From Rhodothermales bacterium (GTDB lineage Bacteria; Bacteroidota; Rhodothermia; Rhodothermales; VXPQ01): a DNA stretch of 64,000 nucleotides. A model generated the notes under the pieces. It was given only the letters and a program-made list of their open reading frames with translations, did no database searches and was not told the origin of the DNA. Where the stretch lies: assembly GCA_951812335.1 (NCBI GenBank), contig OX638293.1, forward strand, positions 372,001 through 436,000. Direction: 5' to 3'. A program made the position numbers and the translations under genes. Positions 27,468 through 36,386 of the stretch are shown here, in pieces; the first letter of the stretch is position 1; every line of letters starts with the position of its first letter.

Positions 27468-29002
27468 CTGTCTTCTCTGTTTACAGAAGTCATTCGTGGC
27501 GCATCCGGCGAATCCGGCGCCGTCCAGGCGCCCCCAAGGGAGCGGTGCACCGCAAGACGGGCCAGGGCCAAGTCTCGCTCTGCGCCTGCGAGCGCGGACT
27601 CCACGTTCAGACGGGTGAGTAATTCATTCAGATAATCCGTGTAGTTCTCAATTCCTGACGCATATCTCCGGGACTTGAGATCCACCGAAGCCTGGGCCTC
27701 CTCCAGACGGGATGCAAGAAAGGCATGACGCCGTTTTGCGTTTTCCAGTCCGGCCAGGGCGGCCTCCACCTCGTTTACAGCCGTAACCACGGTGCGCCCG
27801 TAGGCAGCAGCCATCTCGTCGAAACGGGCATGCGCAAGCGCCACATTGTTTCTGAGACGACCGCCCTGTATGACCGGCGCGGTCAGATTCCCTATCAGGT
27901 TACGGAACCATTGATCTACATTGAAGAGCCCGTCGACTTCCGTGCTCTGCAACCCGATAGATCCCGAGAACGAGAAGGTGGGAAGCAACTGGGCGCGGCG
28001 GGCGCCGATCGCGTAGCGGGCCGCGTCCAGCCGCTGTCCGGCGGCTATCACATCCGGCCGCTGGAGCAGAAGATCCGCCGGGACGCCCGCCGGAACAGGA
28101 TCCGCTACCGGCGAGGGAGTAAGCGCATCGGGAAGGATTGCCTCCATATCCGGCCGGTAACCGCCCAGCAATACGGAGAGGCGTCCCTCCGCGCTGGCCA
28201 ACAGACTTTCGAGTTGCGGCAGCCCTGCCTGTGCATTACGCAACTCCTGACGCACCCGATAGAGATAGAAAGAACCCGCAAGCCCCCGGTCGTACCGGGT
28301 CAGGGCCAACTGCTCCTGCTCCAGAAGAACATCCACCATCTCGCGGGTAAGCGCGGTCTGCCGCCGCAGATCGGCGATCTCGAAATAGGTCGTGATCGTC
28401 TCGGACAGGATGCCGATGCGGGCCGCGTGAAAGTCCGATTCCGAAGCAAGATATTCGGCGCCCGCTGCAAGCGCATCATTACGAACGCGCCCCCAGAAAT
28501 CCAGCTCGTAGGCAAAGTCGGCGCTCAGTGCGTAGGTAGTGAGCGCTAACCGGTCGGGCAGGGTGAAGGGCAGGGGCAAATCACTATCGTCCCCGCCCAG
28601 TCCCAGTTCCTGGAGTTGCGCGCCAATGCCGGCGTTCGTGGGCGAACTGACGTCGTTGACGCCCCCGCCCACCTGAACAGCCGGGAAGTATGCGGCCCTG
28701 ACAATACGGGCCCGCGCTCTGGCTTGCTGGACCCGGGCAATCCCCTGCGCCAGATCGAAGTTGGAGACCAGCACCGAATCGACCACCGTGTTAAGCGCCG
28801 GATCGGCGAAGGCATGCCACCATTCCAGCGATTCATGGGGGCCTGCCGCAGGGCTCTCCGCGAAATCCCCGGGCAACTCGGAAACAGACTCGGGAAGCGA
28901 AGTACGCGGCGCCAGCGAGCACCCGGCGAACAGGAAGCCAGAAACCAGCAGGCACAGAACCGTTCGTATCGCTGTCATTGGCGTTTCAGGGTGCATCGTC
29001 AT
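27464..29002 (-). CDS. Outer-membrane efflux lipoprotein (TolC/NodT family)
   Basis: The outer-membrane channel of the tripartite exporter. The protein of about 512 residues has a signal peptide with a lipobox (LLVSGFLFAGC), so it is probably lipid-anchored. Two outer-membrane efflux repeats follow, with typical features such as DLAQGIARVQQARARAR, YELDFWGRVRNDA and GIENYTDYLNELL. It is the first gene of the operon, and the downstream adaptor overlaps it by four bases. The exact start is open: ATGs at 29002, 28996 and 28978 are all compatible with the signal peptide, and the frame is open further upstream. Confidence 0.9.
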   Translation of the reverse strand: MTMHPETPMTAIRTVLCLLVSGFLFAGCSLAPRTSLPESVSELPGDFAESPAAGPHESLEWWHAFADPALNTVVDSVLVSNFDLAQGIARVQQARARARIVRAAYFPAVQVGGGVNDVSSPTNAGIGAQLQELGLGGDDSDLPLPFTLPDRLALTTYALSADFAYELDFWGRVRNDALAAGAEYLASESDFHAARIGILSETITTYFEIADLRRQTALTREMVDVLLEQEQLALTRYDRGLAGSFYLYRVRQELRNAQAGLPQLESLLASAEGRLSVLLGGYRPDMEAILPDALTPSPVADPVPAGVPADLLLQRPDVIAAGQRLDAARYAIGARRAQLLPTFSFSGSIGLQSTEVDGLFNVDQWFRNLIGNLTAPVIQGGRLRNNVALAHARFDEMAAAYGRTVVTAVNEVEAALAGLENAKRRHAFLASRLEEAQASVDLKSRRYASGIENYTDYLNELLTRLNVESALAGAERDLALARLAVHRSLGGAWTAPDSPDAPRMTSVNREDR

Positions 29003-29096
29003 CTTGCGCCGGAGCGGACGAAATCCGGTCCGCGCCCCATTCTGTATGTCTATGGTATCCACCGATAAACAAAGTATCCAGATTCATTGAAAAATG

Positions 29097-29318
29097 CTAT
29101 AAGGCCCTCTCTTTAGCGCAAGGCGGTATTTGTCCAGGAAATGGCGCCGGGGATCGAACGCCCGGCGGATCGCCTGCGCACACCACCAGCCGCCCGTCGA
29201 ACCGCTCGTTCAACTGCTCCAGCACCGGGATGCGGTACCAGGGAATCATCCGAGCGAAGTAATAAATGGGGCGGCGATCCGAAGACATTGCGGGTGCGTC
29301 CGTGTTCCTTTCATCCAT
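29097..29318 (-). pseudogene. Remnant of a glycosyltransferase N-terminus
   Basis: A 73-codon minus-strand frame starts MDERNTDAPAMSSDRRP and contains YYFARMIPWYRIPVLEQLN followed by GRLVVCAGDPPG. That is the N-terminal signature of GT4-type glycosyltransferases that begin with FxxMIPxYRxP. After GDPPG the similarity stops and the frame ends within 20 residues, so only about one tenth of a normal enzyme of 370-400 residues remains. It lies just upstream of the RND operon on the same strand and beside a repeat remnant. A deletion probably removed the rest. The fragment is unlikely to be functional. Confidence 0.55.
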
Positions 29319-29343
29319 GTTGACCCGGCGGAAACGCAGTATC

Positions 29344-29382
29344 AGGATACGCTGATCGAAGCGGTTTTGATCAGAGTATCCT
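29344..29382 (-). repeat. Remnant of the dispersed repeat (inverted left end), hairpin-forming
   Basis: Bases 29369-29382 (GATCAGAGTATCCT) and the preceding GCGGTTTT match the reverse complement of the left end of the full repeat at 32819. About 30 bases match with two differences. AGGATACGCTGATC at 29344-29357 pairs with it, with one mismatch, to make a 14-bp stem with an 11-base loop. On the minus strand the hairpin begins exactly at the TAG stop of the DUF1080 gene, so it could act as its terminator. Confidence 0.7.
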
Positions 29383-31150
29383 ACAATGCCTTGATGCGAA
29401 TATCCCGGAATTCGATGCGGTGGCCGTGGCCCAGAAAGCCAATGTAGCCCGACGGGTTGAACAGGCCCGGATGCTCCCTGCCGTCGATGGTCCCGCCCCC
29501 GCCCTCCTGCTCCAGATCAACGTCTACGATGACCGTCCCGTTTAGGATGACGGTGATGCGGTTACCCTGAGCCACGATCTCTTGTTCGTTCCATTCGCCC
29601 AGCGGCTTCTGATACCCGCGACGCGCCGGGGCAACGCCGTAGACCGAACCGTGATATTGCCACGGCTGCAGATTCGCGTATTGCGGGGCGGTGTCGTCAA
29701 GTATCTGGATTTCCATGCCGTAGTACGCGGCGTCCTTGCCCTGCTCGGCGCGGATCCCCACCCCATTGTTGGCGCCGGACTCCAGCTTAAACGCGAAACG
29801 CAGGTGAAAGTCGCTGTATTCCTTATCTATATAGAGATTGCCGCCACCCTCTTTAAGACACACGAGGCTGCCGTTCTCGACGGCATAGCCTTCCGTATCG
29901 CCGGTCCATCCTGTCAGATCCGCGCCATTGAAAACCGAAACGAAACCCTCGTCGTCCGGGGAGGTCCTGGACTGCTCCGCCTCCCAGGCTCGCACCCTTG
30001 GAATCGCAGCATCGAAGATGCGCTCGTAGTTCAGGCGCTCCACCTGGGCGCGCACGGCGGGAGCAAGACGGTCCCACAGCGGCCGGTACATCGTATGGGT
30101 CCGGGCATAGGCCTCCCAATTCGTCGGCCCCACGGAATCGGTCCCGAAGAGAAACCGCGTGGGGTGCCTGGCAATGAGCGCGGCCCATGCATCCACCGTT
30201 TCGTCATCCTTGACAAGGTACTTCGCCACCTCGTCCCAGGAAATGTCGAGCGTCACGTGTCCGTAACGCGGATCGCTCAACATACGGTCGAGCAGTTCGA
30301 CATGCTCCGGGGACGGCGCCACAAAACGGCCCAGCCCCGTATGCGCCCATACGATGGCGGCCCCGGGATGCGCCGCAAAGACGCGCAGCAGGTCTTCGTA
30401 ATAATCCGGGTCGGGACCGGGACGCACATTGTCGATATCGCAATGCAGAATGACCACCAGGCCGATCTCTGCGGCTTTGGCCAGAATCCGGTCCAGGGCC
30501 GGGTTGTGCAGGCTGGCCGTATGCCCCGTAATCTTCGACGACACGAACTCCTTATGAATGCTGAACTCGCCGATCCCGGCGAACACGCCGGGGAAGGTGC
30601 GCAGGACGCGCTCGATGTGATCGGCGGCGTACATGTCCGTAGGATTGAAGCCCGTAATCATGGGGTCCACCCGTTGCCGCTCCGCGTCCGACAACGAAAG
30701 GTACTCGTGGGCGATCACCGCATCCACGAACGAATAGTAGTAGAGCGCGGCGTCCGAGCGCAGGTAATAGTCCGGCGCCCGGTCGCCGGATACGAAATAA
30801 TCCCATTTCTGCTGTAAGGGAATGCCGAACAGGGCCGTGCGGCCCACCCGGTCGCCCACCAGGTCGAGATATTCGAGTACCGTGGGCCCCTCCTGCACAT
30901 AATTCAGCAGGTGGAAATGGGCGTCGTTGAAGGATGGAACGGGTGCGCCGCTTTCGGCAATGGATGCAATTTCTTCGTGGGGTGGGTCGGGATCAGACGA
31001 GATGGGGTCATTGACAGCTTCGGCAACAGGCGCCGCGGTCGACACGAGTGCAACACCGCCATCGCCCGCCGGCGCCAGCGAAGACCCCGCCGAACAGCCG
31101 GTCGAGACAAAGACGATCAGGCATATCCGACCCGCATGGATTCGTTTCAT
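29381..31150 (-). CDS. Lipoprotein with amidohydrolase-type and DUF1080 (3-keto-disaccharide hydrolase) domains
   Basis: A 589-residue exported lipoprotein. The lipobox is IVFVSTGCSAG near the N-terminus of the ATG start at 31150; an in-frame ATG at 31225 would put 25 residues before the signal. The first half is an amidohydrolase-2-type domain with FNDAHFHLLNY, LHCDIDNV, VWAHTGLGRF and LFGTDSVGP, which carry the metal-binding His and Asp residues. The C-terminal third (from FVSVFNGADLTGWTGD) is a DUF1080 domain, known in 3-keto-glycoside hydrolases and sugar-binding proteins. The fusion suggests hydrolysis of a sugar-linked substrate in the periplasm or at the surface. It lies 78 bases after the symporter gene and is probably co-transcribed with it. 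Confidence 0.85.
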   Translation of the reverse strand: MKRIHAGRICLIVFVSTGCSAGSSLAPAGDGGVALVSTAAPVAEAVNDPISSDPDPPHEEIASIAESGAPVPSFNDAHFHLLNYVQEGPTVLEYLDLVGDRVGRTALFGIPLQQKWDYFVSGDRAPDYYLRSDAALYYYSFVDAVIAHEYLSLSDAERQRVDPMITGFNPTDMYAADHIERVLRTFPGVFAGIGEFSIHKEFVSSKITGHTASLHNPALDRILAKAAEIGLVVILHCDIDNVRPGPDPDYYEDLLRVFAAHPGAAIVWAHTGLGRFVAPSPEHVELLDRMLSDPRYGHVTLDISWDEVAKYLVKDDETVDAWAALIARHPTRFLFGTDSVGPTNWEAYARTHTMYRPLWDRLAPAVRAQVERLNYERIFDAAIPRVRAWEAEQSRTSPDDEGFVSVFNGADLTGWTGDTEGYAVENGSLVCLKEGGGNLYIDKEYSDFHLRFAFKLESGANNGVGIRAEQGKDAAYYGMEIQILDDTAPQYANLQPWQYHGSVYGVAPARRGYQKPLGEWNEQEIVAQGNRITVILNGTVIVDVDLEQEGGGGTIDGREHPGLFNPSGYIGFLGHGHRIEFRDIRIKAL

Positions 31151-31228
31151 GGGTTTGGAGAAATCGAGCATGAAGAGAAAAGACCATTTTGAAATGGCCA
31201 ACGGATACGGCAGACGCCACCCCATCCC

Positions 31229-32761
31229 CTATCCCCCAAAAAATGGCTTCCAACGGGAGCGATCGGGACGAGGCGTGACGAGACTCACGCCGACAAGCGC
31301 CAGAATGGATAACGCCACGGCGGGATACGTTACCTCTTGCAAAAACGGATGCAGGTCGCCGAACCAGGCCTGTTCGGACATCCAGAACGTCCATACCAGT
31401 GTGACGGTGGTCCCCGTCAGTATAGAAGCGATCGCTCCCGCTGCGGTAGCCCGTTTCCACAGGAATGCGGCGAGGAGCGCCGGCGTTATGGCCGCCCCGT
31501 ACACCAGATAGGCCGTATAAGCCGCCGTCAGAATGGTCGGAAACCGATCCACAAGCAAATAGGCGATCGCGCCCAGCAAAAGGACCCAGCCCCGGCTCAT
31601 CAGCACGATAGCACGGGAACTCATATCCGGGGCGATGAAGCGCTGCACTACATCCCGCGTCAGGTTCGTCGCAGGCACCAGCAGGAACGAGTCGGCGGTG
31701 GAAACGATGATCGCCATCATAGTGGCCACCAGCGTCATGCCCAGTACGAGCGGCATATAGGAGGAGGTGGCCAGGGTCGGAATAATGTACTCGGACCGGT
31801 TGTCCGCCACGTCCGCCGCCCCTCCGGCGAACAGTTCGGGAACGAGCCCCTGATCGGCCGCCACCGCGCCGGTCAGGCCCACGAAATACACGGCGGACTC
31901 GAGCACCACCACGCCGATCACCCAGAAAAACACGGCCTTCTGCGCCGCATTGCCGTCCTTTGCGCTGAATATGCGCTGGTACATGTTGGCATCGCCCATC
32001 AGGAGCAGCATGGTCGGGATCAGAAAGGATATGGCTACGATCGGCCCGGACGAGGCGCCGGTGCGCTCGTTCGCCCAGTTGCCGAACAACTCCCATTTTC
32101 CGGCCGCTTCCGCATACATCACGATCTCGTCCATCCCGCCAACGACATCCACCATGAAAAACACGGTGGCGAACACCCCCAGCACCATGAGTATGCCATT
32201 CACGACATCGGTGTATACGACCGACAACATCCCGGCCAGCGCCGTATAGGCGATCGCAAAGAGCGCCGTGATGACGATGCCCGCCTGTACGGAAATCTCC
32301 GCCTCCGTCCCCTGCGTAATGAAGTGCAGCACATTGCCGCCGCCGCGAAACTGGTACGAAACGATGGTCAGGTAGGCAATAATGGTGGCGACGGTCGCCA
32401 GTACGCTGGAAACCCGTCCGTAGCGCGCCTCGAAAATGTCCGGCACGGTCACCTTGCCGAAATGGCGAATGCGGCGCGCAATAAAATAAATGAGTACGAT
32501 GCCGGCCCAGGCGCCGGCGCTGGACCACAGCCCCGCCATGCCGTTGCGGTATCCCAGTCCGGCGCTGCCGAACAGGGACCCGCTTCCCATCCAGGTAGCA
32601 AGCAGCGTGCCCACCAGCACCCACCAGGGGAGCGTGCGGCCCGCCACCATGAAATCTTCTCCCGTCTTCACGATCCGGCTCTTGTAGTACCCGACCCCGA
32701 CCAGAGCGGTCAGATAAACAAGGATCGCGAGGATGTAGGGATTGTCAAAAAGCGCCAGCAC
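31229..32761 (-). CDS. Sodium:solute symporter (SSS family)
   Basis: A 510-residue inner-membrane transporter with about 13 helices, predicted to import a solute driven by sodium. Family features include YYKSRIVKTGEDFMVAGRTL, GSGSLFGSAGLGYRNGM and RHFGKVTVPDIFEARYG. It is upstream of the amidohydrolase-DUF1080 lipoprotein on the same strand, so its substrate may be the sugar or amide product released by that protein; this is inference. The start codon lies about 57 bases from copy 2 of the dispersed repeat, which separates it from the divergent aspS gene. Confidence 0.9.
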   Translation of the reverse strand: MLALFDNPYILAILVYLTALVGVGYYKSRIVKTGEDFMVAGRTLPWWVLVGTLLATWMGSGSLFGSAGLGYRNGMAGLWSSAGAWAGIVLIYFIARRIRHFGKVTVPDIFEARYGRVSSVLATVATIIAYLTIVSYQFRGGGNVLHFITQGTEAEISVQAGIVITALFAIAYTALAGMLSVVYTDVVNGILMVLGVFATVFFMVDVVGGMDEIVMYAEAAGKWELFGNWANERTGASSGPIVAISFLIPTMLLLMGDANMYQRIFSAKDGNAAQKAVFFWVIGVVVLESAVYFVGLTGAVAADQGLVPELFAGGAADVADNRSEYIIPTLATSSYMPLVLGMTLVATMMAIIVSTADSFLLVPATNLTRDVVQRFIAPDMSSRAIVLMSRGWVLLLGAIAYLLVDRFPTILTAAYTAYLVYGAAITPALLAAFLWKRATAAGAIASILTGTTVTLVWTFWMSEQAWFGDLHPFLQEVTYPAVALSILALVGVSLVTPRPDRSRWKPFFGG

Positions 32762-32818
32762 AGGGTTTTTCCGGGGAATGTGGGCAAAAATCCAACGATT
32801 ATTCGTCGAGACGTTCTA

Positions 32819-33076
32819 AAGGATACTCTGATCAAAACCACTTCGTTCAGCGCTTCACGTTCGCAACGCCCCGAATTCGCATATTTCCCGCTGATTCCGA
32901 TGATAAAATCATGATATCCTGTACTTGCGAACGTGAAGCGCCCTTCGGGAGGCAGAGAGGGGCACGCTGGCGGTGTCATTCCTCATTATGTGGGGCCTGC
33001 CACATTGCTTCGTCATTCCTTGCCAGCGCACCCCTTTCAGCCTCTGAATCTTTGCGGATTTAATCAGAGTATCCTA
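32819..33076 (+). repeat. Structured dispersed repeat, copy 2 (258 bp)
   Basis: Same orientation and length as copies 1 and 3. The first stem is best preserved here: GCGCTTCACGTTCGCAA pairs perfectly with TTGCGAACGTGAAGCGC (17 bp). Compared with copy 1, a C-G pair has become T-A on both arms, a compensatory change. The second stem and the ATGTGG/CCACAT tip are also present. The terminal inverted repeats are AAGGATACTCTGAT and its complement. It lies between the divergent symporter and aspS genes. Confidence 0.87.
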
Positions 33077-33262
33077 AAGTGGACATCGTTTCCACCGTCT
33101 TCATGCGTAATTTACGCTTGATACTGCACCCGTGCCGTCCGATCTGCGAACGCATACGGCGCCTGCTTCGTCAAAGAGCGCCGCAACGACCCGCCGATCC
33201 CTTACACCCCCATGACCACGCGACACCCCCATACACCGGTCGCCGGCAAAGACATGCATCCG

Positions 33263-35068
33263 ATGCGCACGCATACCTGTGGCGAACTCCGCTCCGAACA
33301 CGTCGGGGAGGAAGTCGTGCTCAAGGGATGGGTAGATACCCGCCGCGATCTCGGCGGCGTCATTTTCCTGGACCTGCGAGATCGCTACGGACTGACACAG
33401 GTCGTGTGTTCTCCCCAGGACGAAAAGAAAGCCTACGAACGCGCCGATCTGGTGCGCAACGAGTATGTGATTTCTGTCCGGGGTAGGGTCGGCGAACGAA
33501 CGCAGGAAACCATTAACCCGAAACTTCCGACCGGCGGGGTCGAAGTGCGGGTCCAGGATCTGATCGTGCTGAACAGCTCCGAACCCGTCCCCTTTGCCGT
33601 GTCGGCCCATGAGGAAAAACGGCGCGCTGCAGGCGAGGACCTGCGCCTGCGCTACCGGTATCTGGACCTGCGGCGCCCGGAACTCCAGGACATCCTGCTG
33701 CTGCGCCACAAGACGTATCAGGCCGTGCGCAGATACTTCGACGAGAACGGCTTCGTGGAAGTCGAAACGCCGGTGCTCATGAAATCGACGCCGGAAGGCG
33801 CCCGGGACTATCTGGTGCCGAGCCGCGTGCATCCGGGTCAGTTCTACGCGCTCCCGCAATCGCCCCAGACCTACAAGCAGATTCTGATGATCTCCGGCCT
33901 GGACCGGTACTTCCAGATCGTCAAATGCTTCCGCGACGAAGACCTGCGGGCGGACCGCCAGCCCGAGTTCACGCAGATCGACGTAGAGATGAGCTTCCCC
34001 GACGAGGAGCAGATCTACACGACCTTCGAAGGGCTCATGCAGGCGATCTGGAAAGAGGTGAAGGGCATCGATCTGCCCGCACCGTTCCCCCGACTGACCT
34101 GGCGCGAAGCTATCGAACGATTCGGTTCGGACAAGCCCGACCTCCGCTTCGGCATGGAAATCCAGGATGTGAGCGATGTGTTCAAAGGCTCCGGCTTCCG
34201 GGTCTTCGATCGCATCCTCGAAAACGACGGACGTATCGTGGCGATTGTCGCCGAGGGGCAGGGAGATCGGAAGCGCGGCCAGATGGACCGCCTCGACAAG
34301 GACATTGTCCGGCGGCAGATCGGCGTCGGGGGGCTCATTTACTTCAAGCTGCCGTCGGACGGATCGGAAATGTATTCCTCGGTCAAGGAACACGTGATTG
34401 CCCGAGAATACGTAGACGCCTGCATCGAGGCCGTCGGCGCCAAAGACGGCGATCTGGTGCTGGTGCTGGCCGGCCCCGACCCGGATATTTTTCTGAACAT
34501 GGGCAAATTGCGCCTGCACATGGCGAACGAAACCGGCCTGATTCCGGCGCACGGCGAGCGGTGGGATTTCGTATGGGTCACCGAATTTCCGCTGCTGGAA
34601 CGGGATGCGGACGCCAAGCGGTTCACAGCCATGCACCATCCGTTTACGGCGCCCCATCCCGACGATGCGGCGGCGCTTGACGAAACGCCGGACAAGGTGC
34701 GGGCGCGCGCCTACGATATGACGCTCAACGGGGTGGAACTGGGCGGCGGCTCGATCCGGATTCATTCGAGGGAGATGCAACACCGCATGTTCCGTCTGCT
34801 CGGCATCGACGAGGAAGAAGCCGAGCGGCGGTTCGGTTTCCTGCTGGACGCGTTCCGCTACGGCGCCCCACCCCACGGCGGCATCGCCTTCGGTCTCGAC
34901 CGGATCGTTATGGCGCTGGCGGGCACGCACAACATCCGCGACGTAATCGCCTTCCCGAAAACGCAGAGCGCACAGGAACTGATGGTCCGGTCGCCGGATA
35001 CGGTCGATACGAAGCAACTGGAGGCATTGCATATCGAGATCGTAGCAGAGGACGAAGAACCCGGATAG
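33263..35068 (+). CDS. aspS: Aspartyl-tRNA synthetase
   Basis: AspRS charges tRNA-Asp with aspartate in the cytoplasm. It has an N-terminal OB-fold anticodon domain (MRTHTCGELR, VVLKGWVDTRRDLGGVIFLD) and a class II core: motif 2 region FRDEDLRADRQPEFTQID, the bacterial GAD insertion (roughly 300-420) and motif 3 FGLDRIVMALAG. The end AFPKTQSAQELM is typical of bacterial AspRS. I placed the start at the ATG at 33263, which matches the family N-terminus and gives 601 residues. An in-frame ATG at 33212 would add 17 polar residues. The gene is divergent from the symporter with repeat copy 2 between. Confidence 0.95.
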   Translation: MRTHTCGELRSEHVGEEVVLKGWVDTRRDLGGVIFLDLRDRYGLTQVVCSPQDEKKAYERADLVRNEYVISVRGRVGERTQETINPKLPTGGVEVRVQDLIVLNSSEPVPFAVSAHEEKRRAAGEDLRLRYRYLDLRRPELQDILLLRHKTYQAVRRYFDENGFVEVETPVLMKSTPEGARDYLVPSRVHPGQFYALPQSPQTYKQILMISGLDRYFQIVKCFRDEDLRADRQPEFTQIDVEMSFPDEEQIYTTFEGLMQAIWKEVKGIDLPAPFPRLTWREAIERFGSDKPDLRFGMEIQDVSDVFKGSGFRVFDRILENDGRIVAIVAEGQGDRKRGQMDRLDKDIVRRQIGVGGLIYFKLPSDGSEMYSSVKEHVIAREYVDACIEAVGAKDGDLVLVLAGPDPDIFLNMGKLRLHMANETGLIPAHGERWDFVWVTEFPLLERDADAKRFTAMHHPFTAPHPDDAAALDETPDKVRARAYDMTLNGVELGGGSIRIHSREMQHRMFRLLGIDEEEAERRFGFLLDAFRYGAPPHGGIAFGLDRIVMALAGTHNIRDVIAFPKTQSAQELMVRSPDTVDTKQLEALHIEIVAEDEEPG

Positions 35069-35140
35069 GAGGCAGGCGGCACGCCGAAAAACAAGCCCTG
35101 GGAAAATCCTTCCCATCGCCGGACATATACCCCCGCGTTT

Positions 35141-35551
35141 ATGGAAGCACCGGATCGACTCACGGAACTTGCCCGGCGCGAAATCGACTGGGAGCGCTGG
35201 GAGGCGTTGATCCGCAGGAACGGCATTACCATAGATCGTCCGCACGGCGCGCAGCACCCTTCCCATCCCTCCATCATCTACCCGATGGACTACGGCTACG
35301 TGAACGGCACGAATGCCACGGACGGAGAAAATCTGGATGTTTTTCGCGGCACGGCCCGGACCGGACTTTCCGGTGCGATCGTCAGCGTGGATCACCGCAA
35401 GGGAGACCGGGAATTCAAGCTGCTGTACGACTGCTCCCCCGAAGAAATCTATCTGGCCAACGGGTTCGTTAACTTCGATCGTTCCCTGATGGAGGGCATC
35501 CTCGTGCTGCGCAAACCGATGGCCGATCTATGGAAAGACATGCGGACTTAA
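35141..35551 (+). CDS. Inorganic pyrophosphatase-like protein, C-terminus formed by a repeat end
   Basis: A 136-residue protein with a pyrophosphatase-type core: IIYPMDYGYVNGT followed by DGENLDVFRG, where the acidic residues would bind metal ions in the family. It is shorter than typical family I enzymes (about 170-220 residues). The last codons ATG CGG ACT TAA lie inside a 21-base block identical to the right end of the dispersed repeat, so the stop codon belongs to the repeat. The original tail may have been cut. It lies 72 bases after aspS on the same strand. Catalytic activity is uncertain. Confidence 0.7.
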   Translation: MEAPDRLTELARREIDWERWEALIRRNGITIDRPHGAQHPSHPSIIYPMDYGYVNGTNATDGENLDVFRGTARTGLSGAIVSVDHRKGDREFKLLYDCSPEEIYLANGFVNFDRSLMEGILVLRKPMADLWKDMRT

Positions 35552-35562
35552 TCAGAGTATCC
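35542..35562 (+). repeat. Solo right end of the dispersed repeat
   Basis: These 21 bases (GCGGACTTAATC then AGAGTATCC) match the right terminus of copies 1 and 3 exactly. No left part is present. It overlaps the last three codons and stop of the pyrophosphatase-like gene. Confidence 0.75.
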
Positions 35563-35639
35563 CTTGCATCTTTTTGCGCCGGATAGCGTATATCGGGCGC
35601 GCTGTATATGACAAAAGATTTTATGTTAGAGAACGGCAC

Positions 35640-35712
35640 GGTCCCGTAGCTCAGTTGGTAGAGCAACTGACTTTTAATCAGTGGGTCGCAGGTTCGATTC
35701 CTGCCGGGATCA
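35640..35712 (+). tRNA. tRNA-Lys (anticodon TTT)
   Basis: A complete cloverleaf: acceptor GGTCCCG/CGGGATC with one G-T pair, D-arm with AGCTCAGTTGGTAGAGC, anticodon arm ACTGA-CTTTTAA-TCAGT giving TTT, and T-arm GCAGG-TTCGATT-CCTGC. The discriminator is A. The CCA end is not encoded. Confidence 0.97.
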
Positions 35713-35839
35713 CGCACAAAGTATAAAAAAGCATAAATACGGATGAGCGCGTATGCCGGACGTGTGCGGGGCAACCCGCAAGAGCGCTCCGGTGTTTCAT
35801 CCATTCGTACATTCCATTCATACATTTTATAAAGCCCAG

Positions 35840-35923
35840 GCCCGGGTGGCGGAATAGGTAGACGCACTGTCTTGAGGGGGCAGCGTTCGAAAGAGCGTGC
35901 TGGTTCGAATCCAGTCCCGGGCA
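35840..35923 (+). tRNA. tRNA-Leu (anticodon GAG)
   Basis: A class II tRNA of 84 bases: acceptor GCCCGGG/CCCGGGC, anticodon loop TTGAGGG giving GAG, a long variable arm (CGTTCGAAAGAGCG) and T-loop TTCGAAT. The discriminator is A and CCA is not encoded. It lies 127 bases after tRNA-Lys. Confidence 0.96.
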
Positions 35924-35937
35924 CATTCACATCCTCC

Positions 35938-36375
35938 ATGCAAACGCGAGAGGACGTACTCGCCCATATTCGCCGGCACGGCGAGGAAACGTACCCGGAG
36001 GAATGCTGCGGCTTTCTGATCGGGCGCCTGCATGCGGACGGAAACGAAGCAGTCTATGCGCGCCGCGCCGTAAACCGCAACGAGAACCGGCGGGAAGACC
36101 GGTATATCATCGCGCCCGGGGAATATCTCGAAGCCGATCTTGCCGCCCGCAGGGAAAATATGGATATTGTGGGCATCTACCATTCGCACCCGGATTGCCC
36201 GGCGGTTCCCTCCCGAACCGATGTCGAACTGGCGACCTTCCCCGGATATGCCTACGTGATCGTGTCGGTCGAAAACGGGAAAGCCACGAACCTTTCGGCA
36301 TGGGCGCTGGCCGAAGATCGCTCGCGGTTTATGCCGGAGGAGATCGACGTACACGCTGCCTCAAAAAAATCGTAA
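35938..36375 (+). CDS. JAMM/Mov34 metallopeptidase, M67 family (Mec-like)
   Basis: A 145-residue zinc peptidase with a complete JAMM motif: Glu in YPEECCGFLIG (21-22), then His82-x-His84, Ser92 and Asp95 (HSHPDCPAVPSRTD). In Mycobacterium tuberculosis the homologous Mec removes cysteine from the C-terminus of the sulfur carrier CysO. The next gene, 11 bases downstream, encodes a CysO-like domain, so the same role is plausible here. A second possible job is to cut the CysO-like domain from the fusion protein after its Gly-Gly. I chose the ATG at 35938, the first after tRNA-Leu; the frame is open upstream only across the tRNA. Confidence 0.9.
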   Translation: MQTREDVLAHIRRHGEETYPEECCGFLIGRLHADGNEAVYARRAVNRNENRREDRYIIAPGEYLEADLAARRENMDIVGIYHSHPDCPAVPSRTDVELATFPGYAYVIVSVENGKATNLSAWALAEDRSRFMPEEIDVHAASKKS

Positions 36376-36386
36376 CCACACGCGGA

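Noticed and set aside
29067-29085. AGTATCCAGATTCA near the start of the RND operon, similar to a repeat terminus
   Set aside because: The order of bases after the core differs from all copies; a chance match is likely.
31008-32624. A 538-codon minus-strand frame overlapping the symporter gene in another reading frame
   Set aside because: The symporter frame has regular transmembrane segments and family motifs; this one has none.
33101-35395. A 764-codon open frame on the minus strand covering aspS
   Set aside because: It is antisense to aspS, with no recognisable domain and a composition typical of mirror frames.
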